Under the pieces are notes generated by a model. That model worked only from the letters and a program-made list of their open reading frames with translations, ran no database searches and was not told the origin of the DNA. Positions 17,927-24,976 of a stretch of 64,000 nt of DNA are shown in pieces (the stretch's first letter is position 1; every line of letters begins with the position of its first letter). The stretch is from an uncultured Muribaculaceae bacterium. GTDB lineage: Bacteria > Bacteroidota > Bacteroidia > Bacteroidales > Muribaculaceae. The position numbers were made by a program, and so were the translations under genes. The DNA lies in contig CAJUOB010000006.1 in NCBI GenBank assembly GCA_910587915.1, forward strand, positions 54,471 through 118,470, written 5' to 3'.

Positions 17927-18579
17927 TTGAATATAAAAACGTGGAGATACACCGCGATGAGCACATAGCTCTACGCGGCGTGAATCTCACCGTGGAGAAA
18001 GGAGAATTCGTGTATCTCCTCGGAAAAGTGGGCAGCGGCAAGACATCGCTCATGAAGTCGATGTATGCCGAAGTTCCGGTAGCCTCAGGTGAGGCCAAAG
18101 TGCTCGATTACGACATTGCCGCCATCGACCGAGCACAAATACCAATGTTGCGGCGTAAGATAGGCATAGTCTTCCAGGACTTCCAGCTCCTCACCGACCG
18201 CACCGCCTATGCTAACCTCGAGTTCGTGCTCCGTGCCACCGGATGGAAGGATCAGGCAGCCCGTGCCGCACGCATCGATGAGGTGCTCGCTGCAGTAGGT
18301 ATGTCGACCAAAGCCTACAATATGCCACATCAGCTATCGGGTGGAGAGCAACAGCGCATAGTCATTGCCCGCGCACTCCTCAACGAACCCGCGCTAATCA
18401 TTGCCGATGAACCCACCGGAAACCTCGACCCCGAAACAGCCGAGCAGGTGATGGACCTCCTCTACCGGGTATCGCGCGCAAACGGACGCACCGTCCTCGT
18501 GGCCACTCACAACACCTCTTTTCCTCGCCTGTTCCCGGGACGTTTGCTGCGCTGCGCCGACAAGCGATTGCTCGAATAG
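17917..18579 (+). CDS. ftsE: FtsE-like ABC transporter ATPase
   Basis: ATPase of the FtsEX complex, which couples cell division to activation of peptidoglycan hydrolases. The 220-residue protein has Walker A GKVGSGKTS near residue 37, a Q-loop (FQDFQLL), signature LSGGEQQR near 142, Walker B ALIIADEPTGNLD, and an H-loop (ATHN). Length and motif wording fit FtsE rather than LolD. The matching ftsX lies 0.9 kb downstream, beyond two thioredoxin-like genes. It overlaps the FemAB-like gene by 10 bases, so it appears to be the last gene of the string that starts with the metal-efflux adaptor. Confidence 0.85.
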   Translation: MAIIEYKNVEIHRDEHIALRGVNLTVEKGEFVYLLGKVGSGKTSLMKSMYAEVPVASGEAKVLDYDIAAIDRAQIPMLRRKIGIVFQDFQLLTDRTAYANLEFVLRATGWKDQAARAARIDEVLAAVGMSTKAYNMPHQLSGGEQQRIVIARALLNEPALIIADEPTGNLDPETAEQVMDLLYRVSRANGRTVLVATHNTSFPRLFPGRLLRCADKRLLE

Positions 18580-18646
18580 CAGTCTGAACATTGATGGCGT
18601 CAGAGGCGTTGTATATGCAGAACAAAAACATAAAACATATAATACT

Positions 18647-18964
18647 ATGAGCGATTTCAACGAGCTTATTCAAGAAAACAAACCGACCTTGGTCGATTTC
18701 TTCGCCACATGGTGTGGCCCCTGCCGCATGCAGGCTCCTATCCTCGAGACTGTGAAACAGCGTGTAGGCGACAAAGCAAATATCATCAAGATAGATATCG
18801 ATAAAAATCAGGAACTTGCCGCGCAGTACAATGTGCGCTCCGTTCCTACACTGATAATGTTCAAAAACGGTGAAGCCGTGTGGCGCACAGTTGGCGTACA
18901 ACAGGCCGAGCTGCTCGAACAGAAAATCAAAGACCATCAGGAAACAAAAAGCGACGAATTCTAA
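18647..18964 (+). CDS. trxA: Thioredoxin
   Basis: A 105-residue thioredoxin with the canonical active site WCGPC (Cys23 and Cys26), the buried Asp region LVDFFATW, and the cis-proline loop VRSVPTLIMFKNGE. It lacks a signal peptide, so it is a cytoplasmic dithiol reductant. It starts 67 nt after ftsE with no clear consensus promoter in between, so it may be read through from upstream. It is followed by a perfect inverted repeat and a second, divergent thioredoxin-like gene. The assignment is secure. Confidence 0.93.
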   Translation: MSDFNELIQENKPTLVDFFATWCGPCRMQAPILETVKQRVGDKANIIKIDIDKNQELAAQYNVRSVPTLIMFKNGEAVWRTVGVQQAELLEQKIKDHQETKSDEF

Positions 18965-18980
18965 CTCGCCAACCCTCACA

Positions 18981-19010
18981 GTTACCCAAGTCCTGACCGG
19001 CTTGGGTAAC
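18981..19010. repeat. Perfect 10-bp inverted repeat between the two thioredoxin-like genes
   Basis: GTTACCCAAG (18981-18990) and CTTGGGTAAC (19001-19010) are exact complements with a 10-nt loop. No T tract follows, and the next ATG is 18 nt downstream. It could be an RNA hairpin controlling the second gene or a dyad protein-binding site. Confidence 0.75.
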
Positions 19011-19028
19011 ATATAATAATCTACAACT

Positions 19029-19352
19029 ATGACTACAATCGACACAAAATCTATAGACAAAACCCTCGTTGAGGCATTGGGCGACTCCAAACCCACTCTT
19101 GTGGAATTCTATAATCCCGAAAAAGAATGCTGCCGTGCCATGGACCACGTTCTCGACGAACTTCGCAAACGCATAGGCGACAAAGCTAACGTTCTCCAGA
19201 TCGACGGTACTGCCAGCGAGGACCTCATGACCGAATATAAGGTCGACACATATCCGACCTTCATCCTTTTCAAAGACGGAGCTGAAGCATGGCGCGACAG
19301 TGGCCGCAAACCCGTTCAGGAACTCGAACACATGATTCGCTCTTTCATCTGA
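19029..19352 (+). CDS. Thioredoxin-fold protein with altered active site (KECC)
   Basis: A 107-residue thioredoxin-fold protein. It aligns without gaps to the upstream thioredoxin across the active-site region (PTLVEFYNPEKECCR against PTLVDFFATWCGPCR) and keeps the cis-proline loop DTYPTFILFKDGAE. In that alignment CGPC becomes KECC: the nucleophilic first Cys is replaced by Lys, while Cys34 and Cys35 are adjacent. A normal thioredoxin disulfide exchange is therefore unlikely. Vicinal cysteines could bind metal or an acceptor disulfide. No signal peptide. It is probably co-transcribed with the upstream thioredoxin and ends in a strong terminator. Confidence 0.8.
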   Translation: MTTIDTKSIDKTLVEALGDSKPTLVEFYNPEKECCRAMDHVLDELRKRIGDKANVLQIDGTASEDLMTEYKVDTYPTFILFKDGAEAWRDSGRKPVQELEHMIRSFI

Positions 19353-19377
19353 TTTGTTCTCCCCTCTCCATATCCAC

Positions 19378-19405
19378 AAGTGGCGCTCCATAGCGCCACT
19401 TTTTA
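19378..19405 (+). terminator. Intrinsic terminator after the thioredoxin pair
   Basis: A perfect 10-bp stem AAGTGGCGCT / AGCGCCACTT with a 4-nt loop is followed by a T-rich tail, 25 nt after the stop. Confidence 0.9.
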
Positions 19406-19449
19406 TTTTATTTTTGGGGAGAAAAATTGGGAGTGCACACTATTTTTAG

Positions 19450-19457
19450 TAATTTTG
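19450..19457 (+). promoter_or_regulatory. -7 promoter box for ftsX operon
   Basis: TAATTTTG then CA, with a TTGG at the -33 position (19427-19430, 19 nt upstream). The predicted start near 19464 gives a 20-nt leader for ftsX. Confidence 0.65.
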
Positions 19458-19483
19458 CACGATTTTAGGCACATTATGCCCTG

Positions 19484-20377
19484 ATGTCAACGTTTTCAAT
19501 GGCGCACAATAAAGCTACCCGACGTATTTCGACCCTTGGTTCACGCTTCACCTCGATGATAAGCGTGTGTTTGGTGCTACTTCTTCTTGGCATCGGAGCC
19601 ATGGCCGGACTCCTTGGCAAAGGTGTGGCAGGTGAAGTGCGGCGCAATGTCGGCTTCGTGGTGAAACTCGAACGCGAATGTCCCGACGATGTCTGTGAAG
19701 AACTGGAAAAACAACTCCGGAATTGTCCGGCCATAGCATCCGTCGATTTCCTCAACGCCGACTCGATTTTGGCTCAGGAAAAAGAATATCTGGGCGAAAA
19801 TCTGCTCACCGATCTCGATGAAAACCCTTTCAGCCCCGAATTCAACGTCAACCTTCATCCCGGCGCTACCTCACCCGACAGTGTAGCAGCCTTGACTTCA
19901 TATTTCGGATCGCTCGACGGCGTAGAGGAAGTGGTGAGTGAAAACGCCGTGATTGCCGGAGTCGACAATGCACTACGCCGCATTGGCACCTTTTCACTTA
20001 TCGGAGCCATAGCTCTGCTATTTGTGGCCATTGCGTTGATCAACAATACCGTCAGCCTATCCATATATAGCCGCCGGCACACCATCCACACAATGAAGCT
20101 CGTAGGCGCAACCCGCGGTTTTATCCGCGCACCGTTCATACGCTCGGCTGCCATAAACGGATTTGCCGCCGGTATTGCAGCCTCGGCCCTTCTTGCTGCA
20201 ATCCGAATCTACGCGGCCACTTTCGACCCCTTGGTAGAACAAGCACTCTCCTGGTGGGCTATGGGCCTACTTTTCGCAGCGCTCACCGTCGTTGGTACCT
20301 TGCTATGCTGTGCCACAGCGGCGTTCGCCATCAACCGTCATCTAAATTCCTCATACGAAGATCTTTTCTTAAAATAG
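19484..20377 (+). CDS. ftsX: FtsX-like cell division ABC permease
   Basis: Membrane partner of FtsE, 297 residues. There is a short cytoplasmic N-terminus, TM1 around residues 26-48, a periplasmic domain of about 115 residues (from VGFVVKLERECPDD) that would contact hydrolase regulators, then three C-terminal spans. The FtsX-type loop NNTVSLSIYSRRHTIHTMKLVGAT after TM2 binds the ATPase. It has its own -7 box and is followed 1 nt later by DUF3098, an order common in Bacteroidetes. An in-frame ATG at 19499 is an alternative start that removes five residues. Confidence 0.88.
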   Translation: MSTFSMAHNKATRRISTLGSRFTSMISVCLVLLLLGIGAMAGLLGKGVAGEVRRNVGFVVKLERECPDDVCEELEKQLRNCPAIASVDFLNADSILAQEKEYLGENLLTDLDENPFSPEFNVNLHPGATSPDSVAALTSYFGSLDGVEEVVSENAVIAGVDNALRRIGTFSLIGAIALLFVAIALINNTVSLSIYSRRHTIHTMKLVGATRGFIRAPFIRSAAINGFAAGIAASALLAAIRIYAATFDPLVEQALSWWAMGLLFAALTVVGTLLCCATAAFAINRHLNSSYEDLFLK

Positions 20378-20378
20378 A

Positions 20379-20660
20379 ATGAAAACAGCTACTCAAACCG
20401 GCTCATCATCCAATGGCATAGAGAGCCGTGCCCATATGCCTCTGCAAAAAGCTAACTTCATGGCAATGGCAGCCGCCGGCATACTCATTGTGCTTGGCTT
20501 CGTGCTAATGCTCGGAGGCAGCTCCACTGTCGATAATTTCAATCCCGACATTTTCAGCACCCGTCGCATTGTTGTAGGTCCGTTCATAGCTTTCATAGGT
20601 TTTGTTGCTATGGCTGTGGCAATAATCATAGATCCTAAACACCTTTCAAGGAAACGCTGA
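20379..20660 (+). CDS. DUF3098 small membrane protein
   Basis: A 93-residue protein with two membrane helices (residues about 27-46 and 66-85) separated by a loop containing FNPDIFSTRRIVVGP, which is the DUF3098 pattern found next to ftsX and uppP in Bacteroidetes. Its function is unknown. The conserved setting suggests a role near envelope synthesis or division. It begins 1 nt after ftsX and precedes uppP by 85 nt. Confidence 0.8.
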   Translation: MKTATQTGSSSNGIESRAHMPLQKANFMAMAAAGILIVLGFVLMLGGSSTVDNFNPDIFSTRRIVVGPFIAFIGFVAMAVAIIIDPKHLSRKR

Positions 20661-20710
20661 ATCCAATTGTAAAATAAAAGAGGTGACCAGAGCTAAACCA
20701 CAATAATTTC

Positions 20711-20740
20711 CAACTGCTCACTTCTAACTCTAATTCAATC
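20711..20740 (+). repeat. Degenerate CTAACTC-type intergenic repeat upstream of uppP
   Basis: CTGCTCACTTCTAACTCTAA lies here immediately before the uppP start. Similar TTCTAACTCC / TAACTCC runs occur (in either orientation) at 24883-24920 and 28873-28930. Confidence 0.5.
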
Positions 20741-20745
20741 CTGTT

Positions 20746-21606
20746 TTGGAAACACTCGACGCTCTCATTCTCGGCATAGTACAGGGACTTGCCGAATATC
20801 TCCCCATAAGTTCATCCGGCCATCTCGAAATCTTCCGCGAAATACTCGGCCTCGACCTCAACGGTGCGAAAAGCCTGCAGTTCGATGTAATGCTGCACGT
20901 GGCTACCGTCCTCAGTACCATCGTTATATTATGGCGTGAATTCTGGCCTCTTTGCCGCTCATTCTTCACATTCCGCCGCGATGCCGAATTCTACTACGTG
21001 TGCAAGATTCTCATATCCTGCATTCCTATCGCCATTGTTGGCGTATGCTTCAAGGACACTATCGAAACATTTTTCGGTCAGGAACTCACGCTTGTAGGTG
21101 TATGTCTGTGTGTAACCGCTCTCCTGCTATCATTCTCCTACTTCACCCGCACACTGCCCCAGACACGTGGCATCGTAGGCACATCAAAACCCCGCGACAT
21201 CACATACCTCGATGCATTCGTCATTGGTTGTGCCCAGGCCGTTGCCGTGCTTCCGGGACTTTCTCGCTCCGGTACAACTATTGCCACCGGTATTCTTATC
21301 GGTGACAAGCGCGAGCAGGTAGCCCAGTTCTCGTTCCTCATGGTCATTATCCCCATCCTTGGCGAGGCTCTCCTCGACATTAAAGATATGTTCGGTGTCG
21401 AGGCCGTCGACGCAGCAGCCGGTGCAGCAACTCCCGAAATCGGCATGAGCGCTCTGATCACAGGTTTCCTTGCCGCCTTCATCGTGGGATGCCTTGCATG
21501 CAAGTGGATGCTTGCTCTTGTAAAGAAAGGCAAACTCGTGTGGTTTGCTCTCTACTGTCTCATCGTAGGTCTAATCTGCATACTCAAGGGTGCCAATGTG
21601 TTCTAA
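20746..21606 (+). CDS. uppP: Undecaprenyl-diphosphatase (TTG start)
   Basis: Integral membrane phosphatase that recycles undecaprenyl diphosphate for peptidoglycan and glycan synthesis. The 286-residue, multi-span protein shows both BacA/UppP signature regions: GLAEYLPISSSGHLE near residue 12, with its E-x-x-P-I-S-S-S-G-H core, and LPGLSRSGTTIATG near residue 170. The start is TTG, with no ATG or GTG in frame upstream before a stop. The next ATGs would remove the first signature, so TTG is required. It lies between DUF3098 and truB. Confidence 0.93.
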   Translation: METLDALILGIVQGLAEYLPISSSGHLEIFREILGLDLNGAKSLQFDVMLHVATVLSTIVILWREFWPLCRSFFTFRRDAEFYYVCKILISCIPIAIVGVCFKDTIETFFGQELTLVGVCLCVTALLLSFSYFTRTLPQTRGIVGTSKPRDITYLDAFVIGCAQAVAVLPGLSRSGTTIATGILIGDKREQVAQFSFLMVIIPILGEALLDIKDMFGVEAVDAAAGAATPEIGMSALITGFLAAFIVGCLACKWMLALVKKGKLVWFALYCLIVGLICILKGANVF

Positions 21607-21610
21607 ACCG

Positions 21611-22324
21611 ATGGATTTCATTGGCGGCGAGGTGCTTTGCATCGATAAGCCGCTCGGGTGGACATCGTTCGACGCCGTGAAGCGTCTGCGCGGTGCCCTT
21701 TCGCGCCGTCTTGGCCTAAAAAAAATAAAAGTGGGCCACGCCGGCACCCTCGATCCACTCGCCACAGGAGTGATGATAATATGCACCGGCAAAGCCACAA
21801 AACGCATCGACGAGCTTCAGGCCGGAATAAAAGAATACATAGCAACCATAGCACTGGGTGCCACCACTCCTTCTTTCGACCTCGAGACCGAGATCGACGC
21901 CACCTACCCCACCGAGCACATCACCGAAGAGCTCGTGCGCTCTGTCCTCGATCGCTTCACCGGTGCGATACAGCAGATTCCACCGGCCTACAGCGCATGC
22001 AAAGTCGACGGCCACAGAGCCTATAAACTCGCCCGCAAAGGCCATGAGGTGGAATTGAAGCCCAAGACATTGGTAATCGACGAAATGGAGCTGCTATCAT
22101 TTTCTCCCACCGAAATAACCATACGCACAGTGTGCAGCAAGGGCACCTACATCCGCGCACTCGCACGCGACATCGGACAGGCTCTCGGCAGCGGCGGCCA
22201 CCTCACAGCACTCCGCCGCACACGTGTAGGCGCCATACGCATCGACGACTGCCTGAGCGTAGCCGACGCCGCCAACCTTATATGCGAAGCCGAGCTTGCT
22301 CCGCAACCAGATAAAGACGAATAA
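21611..22324 (+). CDS. truB: tRNA pseudouridine(55) synthase
   Basis: Makes pseudouridine 55 in the T-loop of tRNAs. The start at 21611 (MDFIGGEVLCIDKPLGWTSF) matches the family N-terminus and falls 4 nt after uppP. A slightly earlier ATG at 21590 would overlap uppP. Motifs: KPLGWTS, the catalytic Asp in GHAGTLDPLATGV near residue 45, KEYIATI, PPAYSACKVDGHRAY, and the ARDIGQALGSGGHLTALRRT region near the C-terminus. About 237 residues, normal for Bacteroidetes TruB without a PUA domain. Co-directional with uppP and queA. Confidence 0.94.
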   Translation: MDFIGGEVLCIDKPLGWTSFDAVKRLRGALSRRLGLKKIKVGHAGTLDPLATGVMIICTGKATKRIDELQAGIKEYIATIALGATTPSFDLETEIDATYPTEHITEELVRSVLDRFTGAIQQIPPAYSACKVDGHRAYKLARKGHEVELKPKTLVIDEMELLSFSPTEITIRTVCSKGTYIRALARDIGQALGSGGHLTALRRTRVGAIRIDDCLSVADAANLICEAELAPQPDKDE

Positions 22325-22354
22325 CATTCCCGACCATATATACCACACACGATA

Positions 22355-23404
22355 ATGAAACTATCGCAGTTTAAATTTCATCTTCCCGAAAAGCAGATTG
22401 CCGCACATCCGGTGACCGAACGCGACGAATGCCGCCTGATGGTGGTGAACAGAAAGACCGGCGAGATTTCGCACCATGTCTTCAAGGACATCATCGACTA
22501 TTTCGACGACGGCGACGTGATGGTGTTCAACAACACCCAGGTTTTTCCAGCTCTCCTCTATGGAAACAAGGAAAAAACAGGTGCGAGGATAGAAGTTTTT
22601 CTGCTTCGCGAACTGAATGCAGAGAATAAGTTGTGGGACGTTCTTGTGGAGCCCGCCCGTAAAATCCGAATCGGCAACAAACTCTATTTCGGCGACGACG
22701 AGTCGATGGTTGCCGAAGTAATCGACAATACCACATCGCGTGGCCGTACACTGAGATTCCTCTACGACGGTCCGCACGACGAATTCAAGAAAGCGCTCTA
22801 CGCGCTCGGCACAACACCGCTCCCTCCCTACATCAAACGCGAGTCCGAGCCCTGCGATGCCGTGGACTATCAGTGCATCTTTGCCGAGAAGGAAGGCGCC
22901 GTGGTAGCTCCTGCTGCCGGCCTGCACTTCTCTCGCGGACTCCTCACCCGCCTGCAGATCAAGGGCATCAAGAAAGCCTTCGTAACCATACACAGTGGTC
23001 TTGGCGCATTCCGCGAAATCGACGTGGAAGACCTCACCAAGCACCGCATGGACTCCGAGGAAATGTACGCAACCCAGGAACTTGTCGACACAGTCAACAA
23101 GGCCAAGGACGACGGTCACCAGGTTTGTGCCGTAGGCACCTCTGTGCTACGCGCCATCGCCACTGCCGACAGCATGGGTGGACATATGAAAACCTACGAA
23201 GGCTGGACCAATAAATTCATATTCCCGCCCTACGACTTCTCGGTGGCAAACGCGCTGGTCACTAATTTCCACATGCCCTACTCCACCATGCTCATGATGG
23301 TGGCTGCTTTCGGTGGCTACGAACTGGTGATGAAGGCCTATAAAATCGCCGTCGACGAAGGATACCGCTTCGGTTGCTATGGCGACGCCATGCTGATTCT
23401 CTGA
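22355..23404 (+). CDS. queA: S-adenosylmethionine:tRNA ribosyltransferase-isomerase
   Basis: Transfers the ribose of SAM to preQ1 in tRNA to form epoxyqueuosine. The 349-residue protein has the family N-terminus (FHLPEKQIAAHPVTERDECRL), the MVFNNTQVFPALLYG segment near residue 55, TPLPPYI, VAPAAGLHFS near residue 185, and the C-terminal GWTNKFIFPPYDFSVANALVTNFHMP block. It follows truB after 30 nt, so two tRNA-modification genes are adjacent. It ends in a strong bidirectional-type terminator. Confidence 0.95.
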   Translation: MKLSQFKFHLPEKQIAAHPVTERDECRLMVVNRKTGEISHHVFKDIIDYFDDGDVMVFNNTQVFPALLYGNKEKTGARIEVFLLRELNAENKLWDVLVEPARKIRIGNKLYFGDDESMVAEVIDNTTSRGRTLRFLYDGPHDEFKKALYALGTTPLPPYIKRESEPCDAVDYQCIFAEKEGAVVAPAAGLHFSRGLLTRLQIKGIKKAFVTIHSGLGAFREIDVEDLTKHRMDSEEMYATQELVDTVNKAKDDGHQVCAVGTSVLRAIATADSMGGHMKTYEGWTNKFIFPPYDFSVANALVTNFHMPYSTMLMMVAAFGGYELVMKAYKIAVDEGYRFGCYGDAMLIL

Positions 23405-23423
23405 TAGAACTCTTACACCGAAT

Positions 23424-23470
23424 AAAGCAAAGCAGGATAGTATACGCTACTGTCCTGCTTTGCTTTTTCA
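23424..23470. terminator. Strong hairpin terminator between convergent queA and the small membrane protein gene
   Basis: A 14-bp stem AAAGCAAAGCAGGA / TCCTGCTTTGCTTT with a 15-nt loop is followed by T's on the plus strand. It sits within 4 nt of the stop of the opposing gene and can serve both. Confidence 0.85.
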
Positions 23471-24118
23471 ATATATCAAAAATGCTATAATCGCTATCAC
23501 AATGGCTACTGTCGCCAAGGCAATCCACGACCATATATTACGGTCCAAGGGCGGTATGGCTGCCGCGCCGACATCCTTTGGCGGAAAGTCTTCAGTAAGT
23601 TCCACTGATACCGCATTGCCGTCGAACGTGGCGCTTGAGATGGAGAATGATGTGTCGCCGGCAATTTTCAGATTTCTCAACAAAAACCGGCGGTCTGCCG
23701 CAGCGGATTTCTTGAACTCCACTATACCGAGGCCTTCGAGCACAATGGCCCCATCGCCGATACTGCGCCCACAAAAAAGCATCGGCACCGTCTCCGATAT
23801 ATTCGTGCGAACCGGTATGCTGAGAGTGCGCAACTCAGGCGCAAAAGCCACAAATACCACACCGCCGTCCGGACTGGCCAGTATCTTAACTCCACTCCCC
23901 TCTATATCGCCGAGGCAAGCGCCGTCTGTACATACGATTTCCGCATGGTCCAGACGCATAGACACCTCGTGGAAAGCCTGTGGATTGTAGCCATAATCCG
24001 TCGAACTGATCACCGCCGACTGCCCGGGCGCAAGCGTGAAATCATATTCACGGTCATACCCGCAGATCTTGAATCGCAGCAAGCTATGATCATCCACGGT
24101 CCGACCGGAATAAATCAA
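23468..24118 (-). CDS. Tail-anchored protein of unknown function
   Basis: A 216-residue protein that I do not recognise. It is mainly a beta-rich soluble region (alternating polar and hydrophobic segments with many Gly, Asp and Ser) ending in a single hydrophobic helix of about 20 residues at the very C-terminus. There is no N-terminal signal, so it is probably tail-anchored with the bulk in the cytoplasm. Its ATG overlaps the rlmB stop by four bases (ATGA), which is the main evidence that it is real and translated with rlmB. A plus-strand frame over the same DNA has no such support. Confidence 0.6.
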   Translation of the reverse strand: MIYSGRTVDDHSLLRFKICGYDREYDFTLAPGQSAVISSTDYGYNPQAFHEVSMRLDHAEIVCTDGACLGDIEGSGVKILASPDGGVVFVAFAPELRTLSIPVRTNISETVPMLFCGRSIGDGAIVLEGLGIVEFKKSAAADRRFLLRNLKIAGDTSFSISSATFDGNAVSVELTEDFPPKDVGAAAIPPLDRNIWSWIALATVAIVIAIIAFLIY

Positions 24119-24870
24119 ATAATCTCAAGGTTGTCGGCAAGACGCTGACGCACGACCTCGTACATCATCACACCGGCTGCCACACCCACATTGAGCGACC
24201 CGATCTTACCGAACATAGGTATCGCGCTGCGGGTATCGGCCAGTCGAAGAATTTCCGGAGATATGCCTATATCCTCAGCACCCATCACAATGGCCACTGG
24301 AGTAGTATAATCGCCCAAAGTATAGTTCTGTGAAGCCTTTTCGGTGGCACATACAATCTGGCAACCGCTGTCCTTGAGGAAACGGACGGCATCAGCGAGC
24401 GAGTTCTCGCGGCATACTGGGATATGCAGAAGTGCTCCGGCCGAAGTCTTCACCGCATCCGCCCCGACGCTCACACTTCCGCGCGACGGAATAACGATAG
24501 CATTCACACCACAGCATTCGGCCGTGCGTGCCATCGCTCCGAAATTGCGGACATCGGTAATACCGTCGAGCACCAGAATAAACGGAAGAAGTCCATCCTC
24601 GAACATCGTAGGCACAATGTCGTGCAAGCGGCAATAGGCCACAGCACTCATGAAAGCCACCACACCTTGATGATTCTTGCGGGTAATGCGGTTGAGTTTC
24701 TCAACCGGCACGCGCTGCACAGGTATCAAATGAGCCTTTGCAAGCTTAAGCAAACGCTGAGCAAGGTCGCCGTTGAGATCCTTTTTGATCAACAGCTTAT
24801 CGACAGTACGGCCCGACTCGATAGCTTCGATAGCCGAATGTATTCCAAAAATATAATCACTCGATTCCAA
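24115..24870 (-). CDS. rlmB: 23S rRNA 2'-O-methyltransferase, TrmH/SpoU family (RlmB-like)
   Basis: SAM-dependent SPOUT methyltransferase, probably modifying G2251 of 23S rRNA. The 251 residues comprise an N-terminal substrate-binding domain (IFGIHSAIEAIESGRTVDKLLI) and the knotted catalytic domain. Motifs are LDGITDVRNFGAMARTAECCG near residue 100, VMGAEDIGIS near 196, and SLNVGVAAGVMMYE near 222. It lies downstream of recN with a 106-nt gap holding intergenic repeats, and is coupled to the tail-anchored protein gene. Other TrmH-type specificities cannot be fully excluded. Confidence 0.9.
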   Translation of the reverse strand: MESSDYIFGIHSAIEAIESGRTVDKLLIKKDLNGDLAQRLLKLAKAHLIPVQRVPVEKLNRITRKNHQGVVAFMSAVAYCRLHDIVPTMFEDGLLPFILVLDGITDVRNFGAMARTAECCGVNAIVIPSRGSVSVGADAVKTSAGALLHIPVCRENSLADAVRFLKDSGCQIVCATEKASQNYTLGDYTTPVAIVMGAEDIGISPEILRLADTRSAIPMFGKIGSLNVGVAAGVMMYEVVRQRLADNLEII

Positions 24871-24882
24871 AACAGTTATTAT

Positions 24883-24920
24883 TTAGTTAGCAGTTAGGAG
24901 TTAGAAATCTGGAGTTAACA
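24883..24920. repeat. GTTAGGAGTTAG-type intergenic repeat upstream of rlmB
   Basis: On the plus strand AGTTAGCAGTTAGGAGTTAG and GGAGTTAA follow one another. This is the reverse complement of the TAACTCC repeats near 28873-28930 and the run at 20711-20740. The rest of the 106-nt gap is AT-rich without a recognised gene. Confidence 0.55.
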
Positions 24921-24976
24921 ATCAATCCTATTAATTCTCGACTTTTCAACTCTATAAACTCTTTATATTTATATAA

